Shown here piece after piece: positions 22,415 through 33,284 of a stretch of DNA of 64,000 nucleotides. Position 1 is the first letter of the stretch; every line of letters begins with the position of its first letter. Made by a program: the position numbers and the translations under genes. The notes beneath the pieces are model-generated. The model did not search any database and had not been told where the DNA came from. It was given only the letters and a program-made list of their open reading frames with translations. The DNA is from Sphaerosporella brunnea (lineage: Eukaryota; Ascomycota; Pezizomycetes; Pezizales; Pyronemataceae). The stretch is taken from positions 1 to 64,000 of the forward strand of contig VXIS01000206.1 of assembly GCA_008704415.1 (NCBI GenBank), written 5' to 3'.

Positions 22415-24023
22415 AAATACATCCTATCTGGAGCCCTATCAGATAGGGAAGCTTCAAAGTCGCCGGTCTACCGATTGTGATTTGGCCCCCCACATACAAA
22501 AACTAGTCGGCGAATTCCTGTGCACTGTGCAGAGTATGTATAACACAGTACCCAATCAAATGACCTGTACCGACATAGCTAACCTCCTCAGCGTCTTTCA
22601 TTATGGAGCTAATTCGTGGTGGCTCGACTGCTACATGCCTTATACAGCCCTGCATCAATCGCCATGTTGTTGGAGGAGCTGAGATTGGGTTGGGGTCCGT
22701 TCCGAGTGATTAGTTCGTGAGGCAGCACGTCTGGCCGAGTTGCGCCGTCCATTCTGCCCCAGGCTCTATGCTGTTTACCGTGTTTATATGTACCTACCTT
22801 CGCAGGTGACAGCCGTTTTGAAAAATGATCTTTTGAGCCTTATATGGCCCTTATTGTGTGACGATGATGCACTTAAAACAGTCAACATTATGCTCTTTAA
22901 GCCAAAATCTCTCTCCAGTATAAGGTTATTGAGCAAAACAATTATTTCGCTGCTAACCATTATATGACCATTATATGAGATAAGCCTATTTGCCTTGCTC
23001 GCCGCGGCGATGGTGTGCCAGTAATCTACATGATCATCGTCGAGTCGTGCACCCGCAGACAGGGCTTTTGACGGGTTCGTTGTGTGGATTCATGGGTTGC
23101 GCGAGAGGCCGGTATGGGCGAGAAACTGACTTCTCGAGATCAGTTCTCGTTCCTACCCTTAGAGCCTCACAGTTCTCGTTCTTGTCGCTTCTTCACTTTC
23201 TCATACCGAGCTCTCAAACGTATTGCCACCGCCAAGCCTGCGAAAACGGCCGTTCTGCTCATATACCGAGCTATCCAAACGGGGCCTAAGCTTTACCGTC
23301 TGGGAAAGGGCGACATAATAGTCACATGACGATTTTTAAAAACGGCCGCCCCCTGCTGTTTGATTTCCCGCATGCTGGATACCCAGCCTGAGCTCTGCCT
23401 TTTCCCAATGGGGCCTTCACAGCTGGTTTTGGACCAGTGATTGGTTTCTGGCTCGTTCTGTAACTACAGTAACTTTTTGCATTTGGTTTGAATCTCATGG
23501 TGGCCTGTCTTTCTGAACCGAATGGTCATCACTCGGGTTTTAGCTGACTATATAGATCCTAAGTAGGATACTGGTAGATTCTTGGGCCTAGAGACGAGGC
23601 ATCTAGGCTGTCTATCGGCCTTCCCCCATAAGGAACAAAGCTTCTCATACCCATATATCGGCATGAGAAAAACTATTAGTATCACTGGGAGTCGCTGACT
23701 CGCTGTCGAGTCACTCACAATGTCGCACTCGGGATCCACGATAACCCTAATGTTATCATGGAATGTTTTCTCTAGGGGTATATAGTGATATGATAAGTAT
23801 ATAACAGCCGGCAGGTGTGTATAGCCACTCAGGGCGCTTCTAAGAAATTGAATACCATGGAATCGACCAAGGACAGAACTTCTCGAAGTCGCTGTCTAGT
23901 GCGCCCAGTTTTCTTGGCATTCGCTTCTCATGCATGTTGTTGCATGACGGTCTTCAATCTTTTTTCCCCACTAACTGCAATACTTCACGCGCAGTTAACC
24001 GTCGTCGGATCGCACGCCTCGTC
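22415..24023. other. Intergenic, no gene recognised
   Basis: A small palindrome (CCCTATC-AGATAGGG) lies just after the MULE at 22432-22448. The rest is A/T-rich with short frames. The last 150 bp are the presumed leader of the WKF gene. Sequence around 23540-23810 resembles decayed transposon sequence but carries no diagnostic end. Confidence 0.4.
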
Positions 24024-25373
24024 ATGTCTCGGTCTAAGCACGCTTCTCCAGATGCTGCGACCCACTCCTCTCCCATCGCCGTCTCAAAATCGAAGAAGCG
24101 CAAGCACGCCGAGGCTGAGATCGATGATGCTGCTGCGGCCGCAATTGAACCTGGGAAGAAGGTGAAGAAGGTCAAAGCAGAAAAGGATCAGCGGGATCGG
24201 GAATCAGAGAAGAAGGATAAGAGAGACAAGGAGGAAAAGAAGGAGAAGAAGAAGAATAAGACGAAGGCGAAGGAGGAGAAGAAGGAGAAGAAGGAGAAGC
24301 AGACGAAGGCGAAGGAGGAAAAGAAGGCGAAGAAGGAGAAGAAGCACAAGGATAGGAAGGAAAAGAAAGAAAAGAAAGACAAGAAGGACAAAAAGGCGAA
24401 GGAGCTTCATCGGTCTGAGGATGAGACTATTTCGAAAGAAAGCAAAAAGTCCACGGATTCCTCTTCTTCGGCAGCCGTTGCAAAGGCATCCGCTACACCG
24501 CCCTCAACGCCTGTGCGTTCGGGAGCAATAGGCATCCCCGACAGCACCAGTCCCACCAAGTCAATTCTGAAAAAGTCTGGAGACTTCGAATCTTCCGCCC
24601 GGCGAAAGTCTGTCATTTTCGCCTCAGACGTCAAAACTACGGACGGCAACTCAATCAAGCAACTGTACCTGGCGCTGGACCCGTTCGGCAAAAATCACAC
24701 CCGCGGTAGCCCTTCGCCAGCCATCAACACCGCCGCCGCCGCCGCCGCTCCTGACAAGCCTGCCGCCGCCACCGGAGCAGCCCAAGAGAAAGAGAATGTC
24801 TCCCCGTCGAAGCCGCAATCTCCGAACAACAAGAAGGCAGAGCCTGCAGCGGTTCCCAAAAAAGCGAAGAAACAAAAGGAAAGGCACCGCGGTGGCTCGA
24901 ACAGCAATGGTAGCTCGCAGCCTTACCTTGGTTATCTTTCCATCTTCCTCAACAACCGCTCTTTCTGGAGGTTTGAGAAGGCCAAGCAGAATTGGATCCT
25001 TCGTAACGCCTTGGATGCCGAACTCATTCCGGATCCCCATGAAGCAGCTTTGGCGGCATACGTCACCGGATTGCAGGGCGCTGGCGCACGAGATAGGCTC
25101 TTGGAGGAGGTCAAGAAGGCGTTGAAAGAAGAGACGGCCGACGGCGTGACTCGGGTTGCTAGAGCGAAGGTTTTGGCCAAGGCTTTGGGAAGGAAGGATC
25201 TTGTTGAGGACGAGAGCGAGAGCGAAAGCAGTGACAGTAGTGACAATGACAGTTACAGCGATAGCGACAGCGATGGGGAACCTGTTTCGAAGCCAAAACC
25301 AACGCTGGCGTCAGACAGTTCTGATGACAGCGACAGCGATTCTGTTGATGGTGGAGATTCGGATAGCGAATGA
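24024..25373 (+). CDS. WKF-domain protein, Lys/Glu-rich (C7orf50-like)
   Basis: A single exon of 449 residues. Residues about 40-135 are an almost pure Lys/Glu/Asp stretch (KEEKKEKKEK-type repeats), probably a long charged helix or nucleolar localisation signal. An SILKKSGDFESSARRKSVIF segment lies at the centre. From about 299 on is the WKF domain: PYLGYLSIFLNNRSFWRF, then EKAKQNWILRNALD, the Trp-x-Phe and W-(I/L)LR motifs of the family; human C7orf50 carries it and is nucleolar. The tail (from about 400) is acidic Ser/Asp-rich, a likely casein kinase II target. I chose ATG 24024 because upstream in-frame residues from 23934 look non-coding. A nucleolar or ribosome-biogenesis role is inference. 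Confidence 0.85.
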   Translation: MSRSKHASPDAATHSSPIAVSKSKKRKHAEAEIDDAAAAAIEPGKKVKKVKAEKDQRDRESEKKDKRDKEEKKEKKKNKTKAKEEKKEKKEKQTKAKEEKKAKKEKKHKDRKEKKEKKDKKDKKAKELHRSEDETISKESKKSTDSSSSAAVAKASATPPSTPVRSGAIGIPDSTSPTKSILKKSGDFESSARRKSVIFASDVKTTDGNSIKQLYLALDPFGKNHTRGSPSPAINTAAAAAAPDKPAAATGAAQEKENVSPSKPQSPNNKKAEPAAVPKKAKKQKERHRGGSNSNGSSQPYLGYLSIFLNNRSFWRFEKAKQNWILRNALDAELIPDPHEAALAAYVTGLQGAGARDRLLEEVKKALKEETADGVTRVARAKVLAKALGRKDLVEDESESESSDSSDNDSYSDSDSDGEPVSKPKPTLASDSSDDSDSDSVDGGDSDSE

Positions 25374-25845
25374 GTTGTGTTGGTGGAAGAGGGGGACTGG
25401 ATGCTGTACATGACTGCAACTTTATTATAGCAGGCGACGAAGATCCTGCCATAAAAGCATAGCGTTTTCGATGGAGTTGAATGAAGATACATCCGTGTGA
25501 GCGTTCAGTTAAACAGCATTTCTCACCGAATCAAATAGGTATTCATAAACTAGGCCAGACCAGTGTTCCTCTTGACAATCGACACACCCTTTCGTTCCAT
25601 ATAATATTGGCCCCAATATTGGCACATAGTACCTATTCCAAGCATCTCATCAATGAATCCAGCATTCAAATCCCTCACCCAAAAAACAAAAAACAAAAAA
25701 AAAAAACAGGTCAGCTGGCATGAAACCATGAATCCGGAACACCATCCAAAAGGAGATTTTCGTTGCAAAATAAAGCCGTAACATTCGTATAATCAATCCT
25801 GTAGCGCAACGCGGGGGCGTATATGAGGCGTGCTTTCAACCGCCT
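25374..25845. other. Convergent intergenic region
   Basis: This holds the 3' flanks of the WKF gene (+) and the membrane-protein gene (-), with A-rich tracts at 25682-25708. I see no gene. Confidence 0.5.
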
Positions 25846-26604
25846 CTATTTAAGAAGCAGATAACCGTTCTCGGGAGGAATCAGGAGACCGCTCAGTGCC
25901 AGGCCTACCGCAAGAAGGAAGGCCACGCTCCATGAAACGGTGGTGAAGATCCAGCTGATGTCCAGTCTCCAGCCAATAAAGAACCGATCGTCCCAGTCGT
26001 AGAGATAGGCTACGAGAGCCATCGAAGTGCATTGCATCATAGCTGCCGCGAACTATGTGAGCCTGGAGAGTAGGGGGACGTCACGGGCCAGCCAGCCAGT
26101 AGCCGGGCGCCGGGAAAAGATAAAGCTCACCCACAAGTAACAGCAGGAAGCTCATGATCTTCCAGCCGCTTTCTCGTTTGGTTCGCCCGCCCATGAGAAT
26201 TGTGATAAAGGCGAGAATGATGGCGCCTTCAAGGACCACGGCGAACGACATCAAGAAACCGACGCTCCGCCACATCGAGCAGAAGTACCGGTCCGTTCCG
26301 TGGCAGTCTTCATATGTCGGGAAATGCGTGCACTCCCCAGTTGTGGACGAACACCGCCGGTGAAGACCGTAGGTATACGTGATCGGGGTCCCGTGGGGCT
26401 GCAACGATCGAGCTCAGCACATCGCACGCAGGCTTTTTCCCCGCGCTTCGAATTCCCCGCCAGTTTCACGAAATAAAATAAAGTAAAGGCCTGGCTGCGA
26501 AAGCGATGGAAGTTTTTTGTGCTTACAGTGGTATCGCGATAGGAAACCCATCTGGGAATTATAATGGAAACCAAAGTGAGAACAGAAGCTGTAAAAGCTC
26601 CCAT
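25846..26604 (-). CDS. Fungal four-helix plasma-membrane-type protein, function unknown
   Basis: Three exons are clear: 26604-26527, 26398-26131 and 26042-25846, joined in phase over 128- and 88-nt introns (GTAAGC...TTGCAG, GTGAGC...GGCAG), giving 180 residues from ATG 26604. Features in order are a first hydrophobic segment ending IIPRWVSY, a Cys-rich loop (YTYGLHRRCSS, CTHFPTYEDC, CSMWRS), helix 2 (SVGFLMSFAVVLEGAIILAF), helix 3 with LLLLVAMMQCTSMALVAYLYD and helix 4 before a GY...K end. The layout resembles claudin/Sur7-like tetraspanners. The 5' end is doubtful: an ATG at 26701 starts MTRVLVYASSLAVF, which looks like a better first helix, but that frame stops and no phase-consistent donor joins it to the next exon. 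Confidence 0.65.
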
Positions 26605-27869
26605 GTCAGAACGGTGTGCCCGAGCGTGTGTTGCTAGACGGGTATGACGTGCCAACAGTGAACACGGCCAGAGAAGACGCATAGACAAGTACGCGAGTCA
26701 TGATCGCAGCGATGGGTTTGTTTCTTCCCTTTGCTGAGAGAAAGAGGTGGTGATGAATATGGAGGCGTAGCTATTGCGTCCTTCAGAGCAGCGGACGGGG
26801 AGGATATGTCGCGAAATAAATCGAGGCGGGGGAGCTGCTGCCGCGCTGCTAATTAAATCATAGTTACATATCAAGCGGCTGAGCAACAGGAGGAGCTCTT
26901 GCAGCACTCCCTCCACTTCTCTCCACTTCTCTCCGCTTCTCTCCACTTCGCTGCACTCCAAACTCCAAACTCCAAACGCCAATAGCGGGCAACGCATACT
27001 AGAGTACTCTAGAGCACTTTCCCCGATACACAGCTCAGCGGCCAGAATGTCTGCCGGTAGTGGTGCTATGTATGTCGACAATCATGAATGAATGAATGAC
27101 TGGCACGCGTGCTGCGGAAAAGCGGGAAAGCGGAAAAGCGGAAAATCAATTTAGCCACATACGCACCTGCAGCAGAAGCAGAAACGCAAGTATGATGATG
27201 ACGATGGTGGAGGTATGTGATGATCGCGGGTTGAAGCTTTTTCCTGAATCTGCAGCTAATTGCCGCTCCAGCCCGAATCGCAAGGTATCACGGTAGGCTC
27301 GCGCGTATAGTACATATTCTGCAAGGATTTCTGCCTGGCATAGAGTACAATACAACAGCGGTGTGTGGATCGATCGCGAGTGCTGGAATTGGAAGATTAA
27401 TGGACACGGCCACATGCCTCGTTCCACTTTATGCTGGCTTCCAGTTTCCCGTTTCCAGTTGGCCGTGATGCAGTCCATCCAGCGACGAAATTGCTGCTGT
27501 AACCCAGCATTAACATCATGTCGACTTCTACTGCAGAGATGTTGTTTGAGGAGTTGCGCCATTTTGTAGCAGGGGAAAATGGATGTTACAGCTCTCGGAG
27601 TGGATAGAGGGAAACAGAACTGTATAGGTATACCGTGAGATCTGTCGCAAAATACTTACCTAGCAAGAAGTAGTATGCTATACTGCAGACACTCGAGCTC
27701 TCACGGTGAATCCGAGCTCGTGAATCTCCACTGCCGAAACATCTCGCAGCACTCGGCATTCGTACCCCTCGACGGAACCCTATTCCACCTCCTCCGCCGA
27801 GCCGCAATGTGAATTTCTCCAACCGACAAAACCAATCCTTACCCATCCACAATCTAGTGAAGTGCAGCC
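26605..27869. other. Intergenic region between divergent genes
   Basis: This 1.2-kb stretch contains the putative alternative first exon of the membrane protein (ATG at 26701), a decamer tandem repeat at 26910-26949 (unit CTCCACTTCT, about four copies) and a heptamer AAACTCC repeat at 26960-26977. Frames over 27146-27562 are short and unrecognised. Confidence 0.45.
26910..26949. repeat. Decamer tandem repeat CTCCACTTCT
   Basis: About four near-perfect copies, one with a G for A, followed by a short heptamer repeat. Likely slippage-prone. Confidence 0.85.
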
Positions 27870-28469
27870 ATGAATTCCTTCACCTACGCCCTCCGGCAGT
27901 CGCTGCCTCGCGCATCCAACCTCCAGAAGACTTTTTTGCGCCATGAGTCTTCGTCTCGTCGTCACACGAAGGCTCTACGCCTGCATCCCCACCCCTCGAT
28001 GAAGATCACCCCGAACTCTCCACAAACCGATCATATCGTCTACAACCCTCCTTCTTCCGCTTCCAACCCCCTCGTCACTCCCACGCTCTTCCTGCCGAAA
28101 GATGACGCCCGCCGAGAACTCCTTGCCGCTGCGCCAAAGCCCGCGCCGGAGACTGCCGAGTCGCAGGGACTCCCGCCGCCAGTGAGGCCGCCCTACGAGA
28201 AGACTTACCACCTTACGCCTACAGATATGAAGGAGATCCGGCGCTTGAGGAATACGGACCCGGCACGTTGGAACCGGACGGAGTTGGCGAAGAAGTTCAA
28301 CTGCAGCTCGCTCTTCATCGGAATGGTGTGCCAGGCGTCGGAACAGAGAATTGCGGAAATGGCTGCCAGGGTGGAGAAGGTCAAGAGCAGATGGGGGTCG
28401 AAGAGGGCTGCGGCCAGGCAGGACAGGCAGAGGAGGCGGGCTGGCTGGGGCGGCGCGGATGGTCTGTGA
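27870..28469 (+). CDS. MRPL20: Mitochondrial large-subunit ribosomal protein mL58 (Mrpl20 family)
   Basis: A single exon of 199 residues. The first 35 residues are rich in Arg/Ser and lack acids until E25 (MNSFTYALRQSLPRASNLQK), a typical mitochondrial import signal. The body shows the Mrpl20/MRP-L20 signature: HIVYNPPSSASNPLVTPTLF, FLPKDDARREL, then LPPPVRPPYEKTYHLT and an IRRLRNTDPARWNRTELAKK segment followed by FNCSSLFIGMV. The tail is basic. In yeast the protein (mL58) is a fungal-specific mitoribosome subunit on the large-subunit surface. ATG 27870 gives the import signal directly. Confidence 0.9.
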   Translation: MNSFTYALRQSLPRASNLQKTFLRHESSSRRHTKALRLHPHPSMKITPNSPQTDHIVYNPPSSASNPLVTPTLFLPKDDARRELLAAAPKPAPETAESQGLPPPVRPPYEKTYHLTPTDMKEIRRLRNTDPARWNRTELAKKFNCSSLFIGMVCQASEQRIAEMAARVEKVKSRWGSKRAAARQDRQRRRAGWGGADGL

Positions 28470-29239
28470 GTGGCTGGGTTCTCGTCGATGGGTGCGCTGC
28501 ACGGGTGGTTCCCAAGGATGGGAGGCCCAAAGTCGTCCAATTTCTGTTTAGTAGAACTTTCTATTTCTTCGGTATTCCATCTAGGCGGGTGGATTGAGGA
28601 GGAGGAGGAGGAGGAGGAGGAGTGGGCGGGGGGGATTGTGTACAGTACTCGTCCTCACCACATGTCGTGATAAAACCGACAAGTTACATACAAGCTCTGA
28701 AGCTGCGCGTGCCAAGCTATCAAAAAGCTTATGTAACTAATCCTTTGACAATCTCCAGCAATATTAATGATGGTGATAAATGTTTCGGAGCCATAGCACT
28801 CTACCTAGGCCTTCTTTGTTTCCGGTTTACGATGTCTTCGAGCATCGCGAAGGAATCAATCCCCAGCTGGCGGGACCGGCGAAATCAACTGCCCGACTAA
28901 TTGCGACTGTGGAGATCACGGACTACCGTCGCACAAAGCTGACAGGGCAACGGATCACCGTCGCCATACGGGAATCCCGTTGACGGGGCGTACCTACCAC
29001 GGGAATACCTAAACGCCGCTCCACAATATGCAATGTTACTGTGTTCACGAAATAGATATAGCTATGGAATTTCTGCACATTGTCCAGCCTCAACCTCATG
29101 AACTTCATAACCTCCAAGCGGTTTCTCGTGGGCATTCCGATTGTCGTGTGCGTCCACCTCATGGTCCAATCCGAGCAAATCTTGCTGACTTCTCTCCAGG
29201 GCAAGCGTAGCATTTTTCTATAGCTCCCAAAGAGAAGAT
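28470..29239. other. Intergenic, tandem genes
   Basis: This contains a GAG/GGA trinucleotide repeat at 28598-28622 and the leader of the SDR gene. I see no gene. Confidence 0.5.
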
Positions 29240-30245
29240 ATGTCCAAGCTCGCGGCAATTCGCAGCGCAAACGCCGCCTTTGCAGCCAAGGGCGTCGCCG
29301 ATGCCGTCGCTGTCTTTGGTTTGCCCCCTTCGCAGTAGCATGCGTGTGATATACCTGAACTGATAGCCCGCAGTGGGCGGTACGAGTGGTATTGGACAGG
29401 CAACTATGGAAGCTTTCACGCGGAACACTGTCTCGCCAACGATCTACTTTGTTGGCCGCAACGAAGCGGCGGCAGCCAGCATCACAGCTTCACTGCAGCG
29501 CCTGAATCCGTCCGCGAAGGTCACATTTCTGCAGTCGGATATTTCTCTACTTGCGAATGCATACTCGACAGCGTCCATAATCCGCGAGAAAGAGTCGGCA
29601 GTGAACCTCCTGGTGGTTTCTCCTGGATACATGTCGATGGCGGGACGTACGCCGACCTCCGAAGGCTTGGAAAAGAAGCTGGTGATCAACTACTACAGCC
29701 GTGTCCTCTTTGCAGTCGCGCTTCTTCCGTTGCTGAAAAACGGCTCCCAAAATGCGGAGCTCGGTGCGCGTGTTCTTTCCGTATACGCCCCTGGCACCGA
29801 AGGTCCCATCATCGAAGACGACATGGATTTGGAACGGAACTTTTCTCTGGGGCAAGCAGCGCGTCAGGCAGCGGCATTCCAGAGCCTTAGCTTCGAACAC
29901 CTAGCGAAGGTGCATCCTGCCATTGGGTTCATCCATGCCCTCCCCGGAGCAGTCGTGACTGGGCTTTTTCGAGAGTTGCCCCTCTGGGCTAGGTTATTCG
30001 TACCTTTGTTTTCAGTGGTGAGCACACCCCTCGAGGATTGCGGACAGGGCATGCTGCGGTTGGCTACGGACCAGAAATTCAAGACAGGATTGGCCCTTGT
30101 GGATTGGAAGGGTGATGATAAGGATACACGACATGGCAAAAGATCTTGGTTAGGGAAGGCTGGATGGTGGAAGGATGGACTACCCGAGAAGGTCTGGACG
30201 CACACGGAAGAAGTGTTTCAGAGAGTGCTTGGGAAAAAGATTTAG
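29240..30245 (+). CDS. Short-chain dehydrogenase/reductase-family protein lacking the YxxxK pair
   Basis: Two exons, 29240-29318 and 29374-30245 (55-nt intron, GTTTGC...CCGCAG), give 316 residues. The Rossmann nucleotide motif reads VGGTSGIGQA (the TGxxxGIG region) right after the splice joint, followed by IYFVGRNEAAA. The NNAG-like motif is LVVSPGY. Where classical SDRs have Tyr-x3-Lys there is AAAFQSLSFEHLA, so both catalytic residues are missing; HALPGAVVTGL follows as the usual PG motif. Some fungal SDR subfamilies share this loss, so the protein may reduce poorly, use another mechanism or act as a binding protein. Substrate is unknown. A LINE 3' tail begins about 15 bp after the stop, so its mRNA end probably lies in the element. 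Confidence 0.85.
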
Positions 30246-30257
30246 GAATGCTGACTG

Positions 30258-30325
30258 TTCTTTTTTTTTTTTGTTTTGTTTCAATCATATTGTATTCGGC
30301 CACATGCGGCCATGACATAAGTTAA
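30258..30325 (-). mobile_element. LINE 3'-end fragment (third copy of the family)
   Basis: Read on the minus strand, the sequence runs GTCATGGCCGCATGTGGCCG and continues AATACAATATGATTGAAAC into an A/C tail (30263-30284). This is the same terminal block seen at 1.25 kb and 36.18 kb, hairpin included. Only the last 70 bp or so are recognisable, so it is a heavily 5'-truncated insertion or a decayed copy. Confidence 0.65.
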
Positions 30326-31194
30326 CACAGGGCTTGTCCCGAAGCTTACTATCTGGACCTTCGTCCTGAGCTCTTCATCATATCCAAGTACCTTTTACGT
30401 TTCACTATTATAATTACGGAAGCTGTGAACTATAATACAAGTTTCAAAAGGCATACCGTTCATGTGACATGGAACAAACTGGATGGTTTCCATCATAGGT
30501 ATCTACCTCCACCCAAATTGAGAGGGGATAGCGAGTGATGTGGTGTGCAGCATGTATACCCCCACAGCATTATCAGTTCAAATAGGCACTCGGAATTGAA
30601 GGGAATTTCTCCCTAATCTCTGAACGCCCCAAGGAGTTTCGGCCATCACTCGAAGTTTCCTCTCCCCAAGTCTACGCACCGGCTTTTTATTTACGTATAC
30701 TGAACAACTTCCAAAGTATCGATCGCTCGGTCTGGTAAAGAAAGCAACCCGGTGTAAACAATTCGCCCATTTAACATCATAATTGATGTACTTTAGAAAC
30801 AGTCTGATGAAAAAACGGGCGGATATCGCGGCATCAAACATCAAGGACAGCCCTGCTGGTGATAAGCGTTGTAACTACCCTGCAGTTGAACGCCAAGGAA
30901 ACCCCTCCTCCAATGTTGCTGCTGCCCCACCACGCCCGCATGTGTTCTCTCCTCCCCATATCCAAACGATCAATACCCAAAGCCCCATCCTCACATCGTC
31001 TATTTCTATTCTCTAGTTGTTCAACGCGCGTATTCTCCCGCTCGCAGCCACTACTGCCCCTAGTTAACGTTGTCGCGCCAAAGAGAGCATCATCCAGCGT
31101 CAACCACTCCAAAGCACGTGCCTTTCGAATCGTCCCCCATTTTGTTCCGCAGATTCAAAGCAGACACTATATAGTCAATAACAAATCATCAAAA
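30326..31194. other. Intergenic and 5' leader of DUG1
   Basis: The first half holds nothing I recognise. From 30859 on, the frame of DUG1 stays open upstream of its ATG without a stop; see the DUG1 entry and the finding on a possible mitochondrial pre-sequence. Confidence 0.5.
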
Positions 31195-33073
31195 ATGGCC
31201 CCGCAACTTGATGGTTACTTCAAGCAGTATGTATTATCCTTTCTTGCATACAGCGATGACGACAGAGGCCTTGCACCACCCCTCCCCCCCGAGGACCCGG
31301 AGCCTCTCAAACAAGCCTCATGGCCTACAGAATGCTGAGTTATACATTACAGGGTAGACGAGATGGCTGGTTCCTTCATCAAGCGTACGTGTCATGCTAA
31401 ACAGCGGCTGTGCAAACGGCCAACTGCTGCTGCTTGAGCATTGCAATACTGATTAGCTGCCAGGTCTCGCTGATGCTGTGGCCATTCCATCCGTATCGGC
31501 TGACCCCGGACTCCGCCCTAAAGTGGTGGAAATGGGGAAGTTCCTGGAGAAGGAGCTCAAGGCTCTGGGGGCCACAGTTGAATTGCGTGAGCTTGGAAAG
31601 CAGCCCGATCACCCTGAAGTTGATCTTCCGCCTGTCATCCTCGGAAGATACGGTAATGATCCGAACAAGAGGACTATCCTCGTCTATGGCCATTACGATG
31701 TGCAGCCCGCGTCAAAAGAGGATGGATGGAACACCGATCCTTTCGCGTTGAGTGTCGATGAGGAGTCCGGACGCATGTATGGACGAGGAAGCACGGACGA
31801 CAAGGGCCCGGTGTGAGTACAAACTTGCTGACTATTTTATACTGCCAGTGTAAGGCTAACAAACACAGGCTGGGATGGATCAATGCTATCGAAGCTCACC
31901 AGAAGTAAGTTACGGTGGCTTCGATCGTTATGAAGATGTATTTTAACGTTTGGCGGACAAAGGGCTGGCATTGAGTTTCCCGTGAACCTCCTGATGTGCT
32001 TTGAGGGCATGGAGGAGTACGGTTCCGAGGGTCTTGATGACCTCATCAAAGCTGAAGCCGACAAGTGGTTCAAGGATGCGGATGCCGTGTGCATTTCGGA
32101 CAATTAGTAGGCTTTTGCTTTCTTTTTTTTCACTTCCCGAATTGCGCACGCATGGTAACTGATCGATTGTATAGCTGGCTAGGAACCGAGAAGCCTTGCC
32201 TCACGTACGGTCTCCGTGGCTGCTCTTACTACAAAATCACGGTTTCGGGACCTGGCGCGGATCTCCACTCCGGTGTGTTTGGAGGCACTGTAACGGAGCC
32301 GATGACGGATCTTGTCAGCCTGTTGGGAACGCTGGTCGACAACAAGGGCAAGATCAAGATTGAAGGCATCGATGACCTCGTTGCTCCTCTTACGGAAGAG
32401 GAGAAAGCTTTGTTCCCAAACATTGCGTTCACTATGGACGACATCTACGAATCTCTCGGTTCCAAGACCACGATCTTCAACAATAAAGAGCAGATTCTGA
32501 TGGCTAGGTATCTCATCTTTCGACGCGCTGCTCGCTGGTACGCTTAGGCTGACATAATCGAAAAGGTGGCGCTACCCTTCGCTTTCTATTCACGGCATTG
32601 AGGGTGCTTTCTCGGGCACTGGTGCCAAAACCGTGATTCCTGCTTGTGTGTCTGGAAAGTTCTCCATTCGCACTGTACCCAACATGGAGCTGGAGGAGGT
32701 CGACAAGCTGGTGTTCGCCCACATTGACCGCGAGTGGGAGAGGTTGGGCAGCAACAACACTCTGAAGCGCGAGCTGATGCACGCGGGCAAGTGGTGGGTG
32801 GCATCCCCCAAGCACTGGAACTTTTCGGCCGCCAGCAAGGCCGTTCAACAGGTCTTTGGCACCGAACCGGACTTCACCCGCGAAGGCGGCAGCATCCCCG
32901 TGACCTTGACGTTCGAGCAGGCCACCAAGAAGAATGTGCTCTTGCTCCCCATGGGAAGCTCTACCGACGGTGCTCACAGCATCAACGAGAAGCTGGACAA
33001 GAGGAACTACATTGAGGGCACCAAGCTTTTGGGAGCTTACTTACACTACGTTGCGGTTGAACCCCAGGTTTAA
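31195..33073 (+). CDS. DUG1: Cys-Gly metallodipeptidase Dug1 (peptidase M20, CNDP type)
   Basis: Dug1 cleaves Cys-Gly in glutathione breakdown. Seven exons (31195-31226, 31353-31384, 31464-31812, 31869-31904, 31963-32106, 32175-32507, 32566-33073) give 477 residues, against 481 in yeast; all six introns keep phase. The M20 dizinc site is complete: H98 and D100 in YGHYDVQP, D133 in [11 protein letters not shown]167/E168 in [11 protein letters not shown]196 in CISDNYW and H446 in STDGAHS, numbered one above the human CNDP2 ligands I recall (99 to 445 range). Exons 1, 2 and 4 are only 32, 32 and 36 nt. ATG 31195 fits Dug1, but the frame is open for 112 codons upstream, so a longer form is possible. 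It converges with uve1 across a MITE. Confidence 0.95.
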
Positions 33074-33284
33074 CCGAGTTACAATGTGTTTTTCAGAACA
33101 GAAAGCGGGGAAAGGGGCCTGCTGTGGGCAATTCGAAGTGTATATACTTTCTTTAGCGAATACAAAACTAAGGACTTCACCCCCCAGCTGCTTCCAACTG
33201 TGTAGCAGTGAGCGATGGTTTGTGTGCCTCGGCGTGAAGAACATCAAACTGGCGATGACCAAGTTGCCGAAGAAACGAAGCGAC

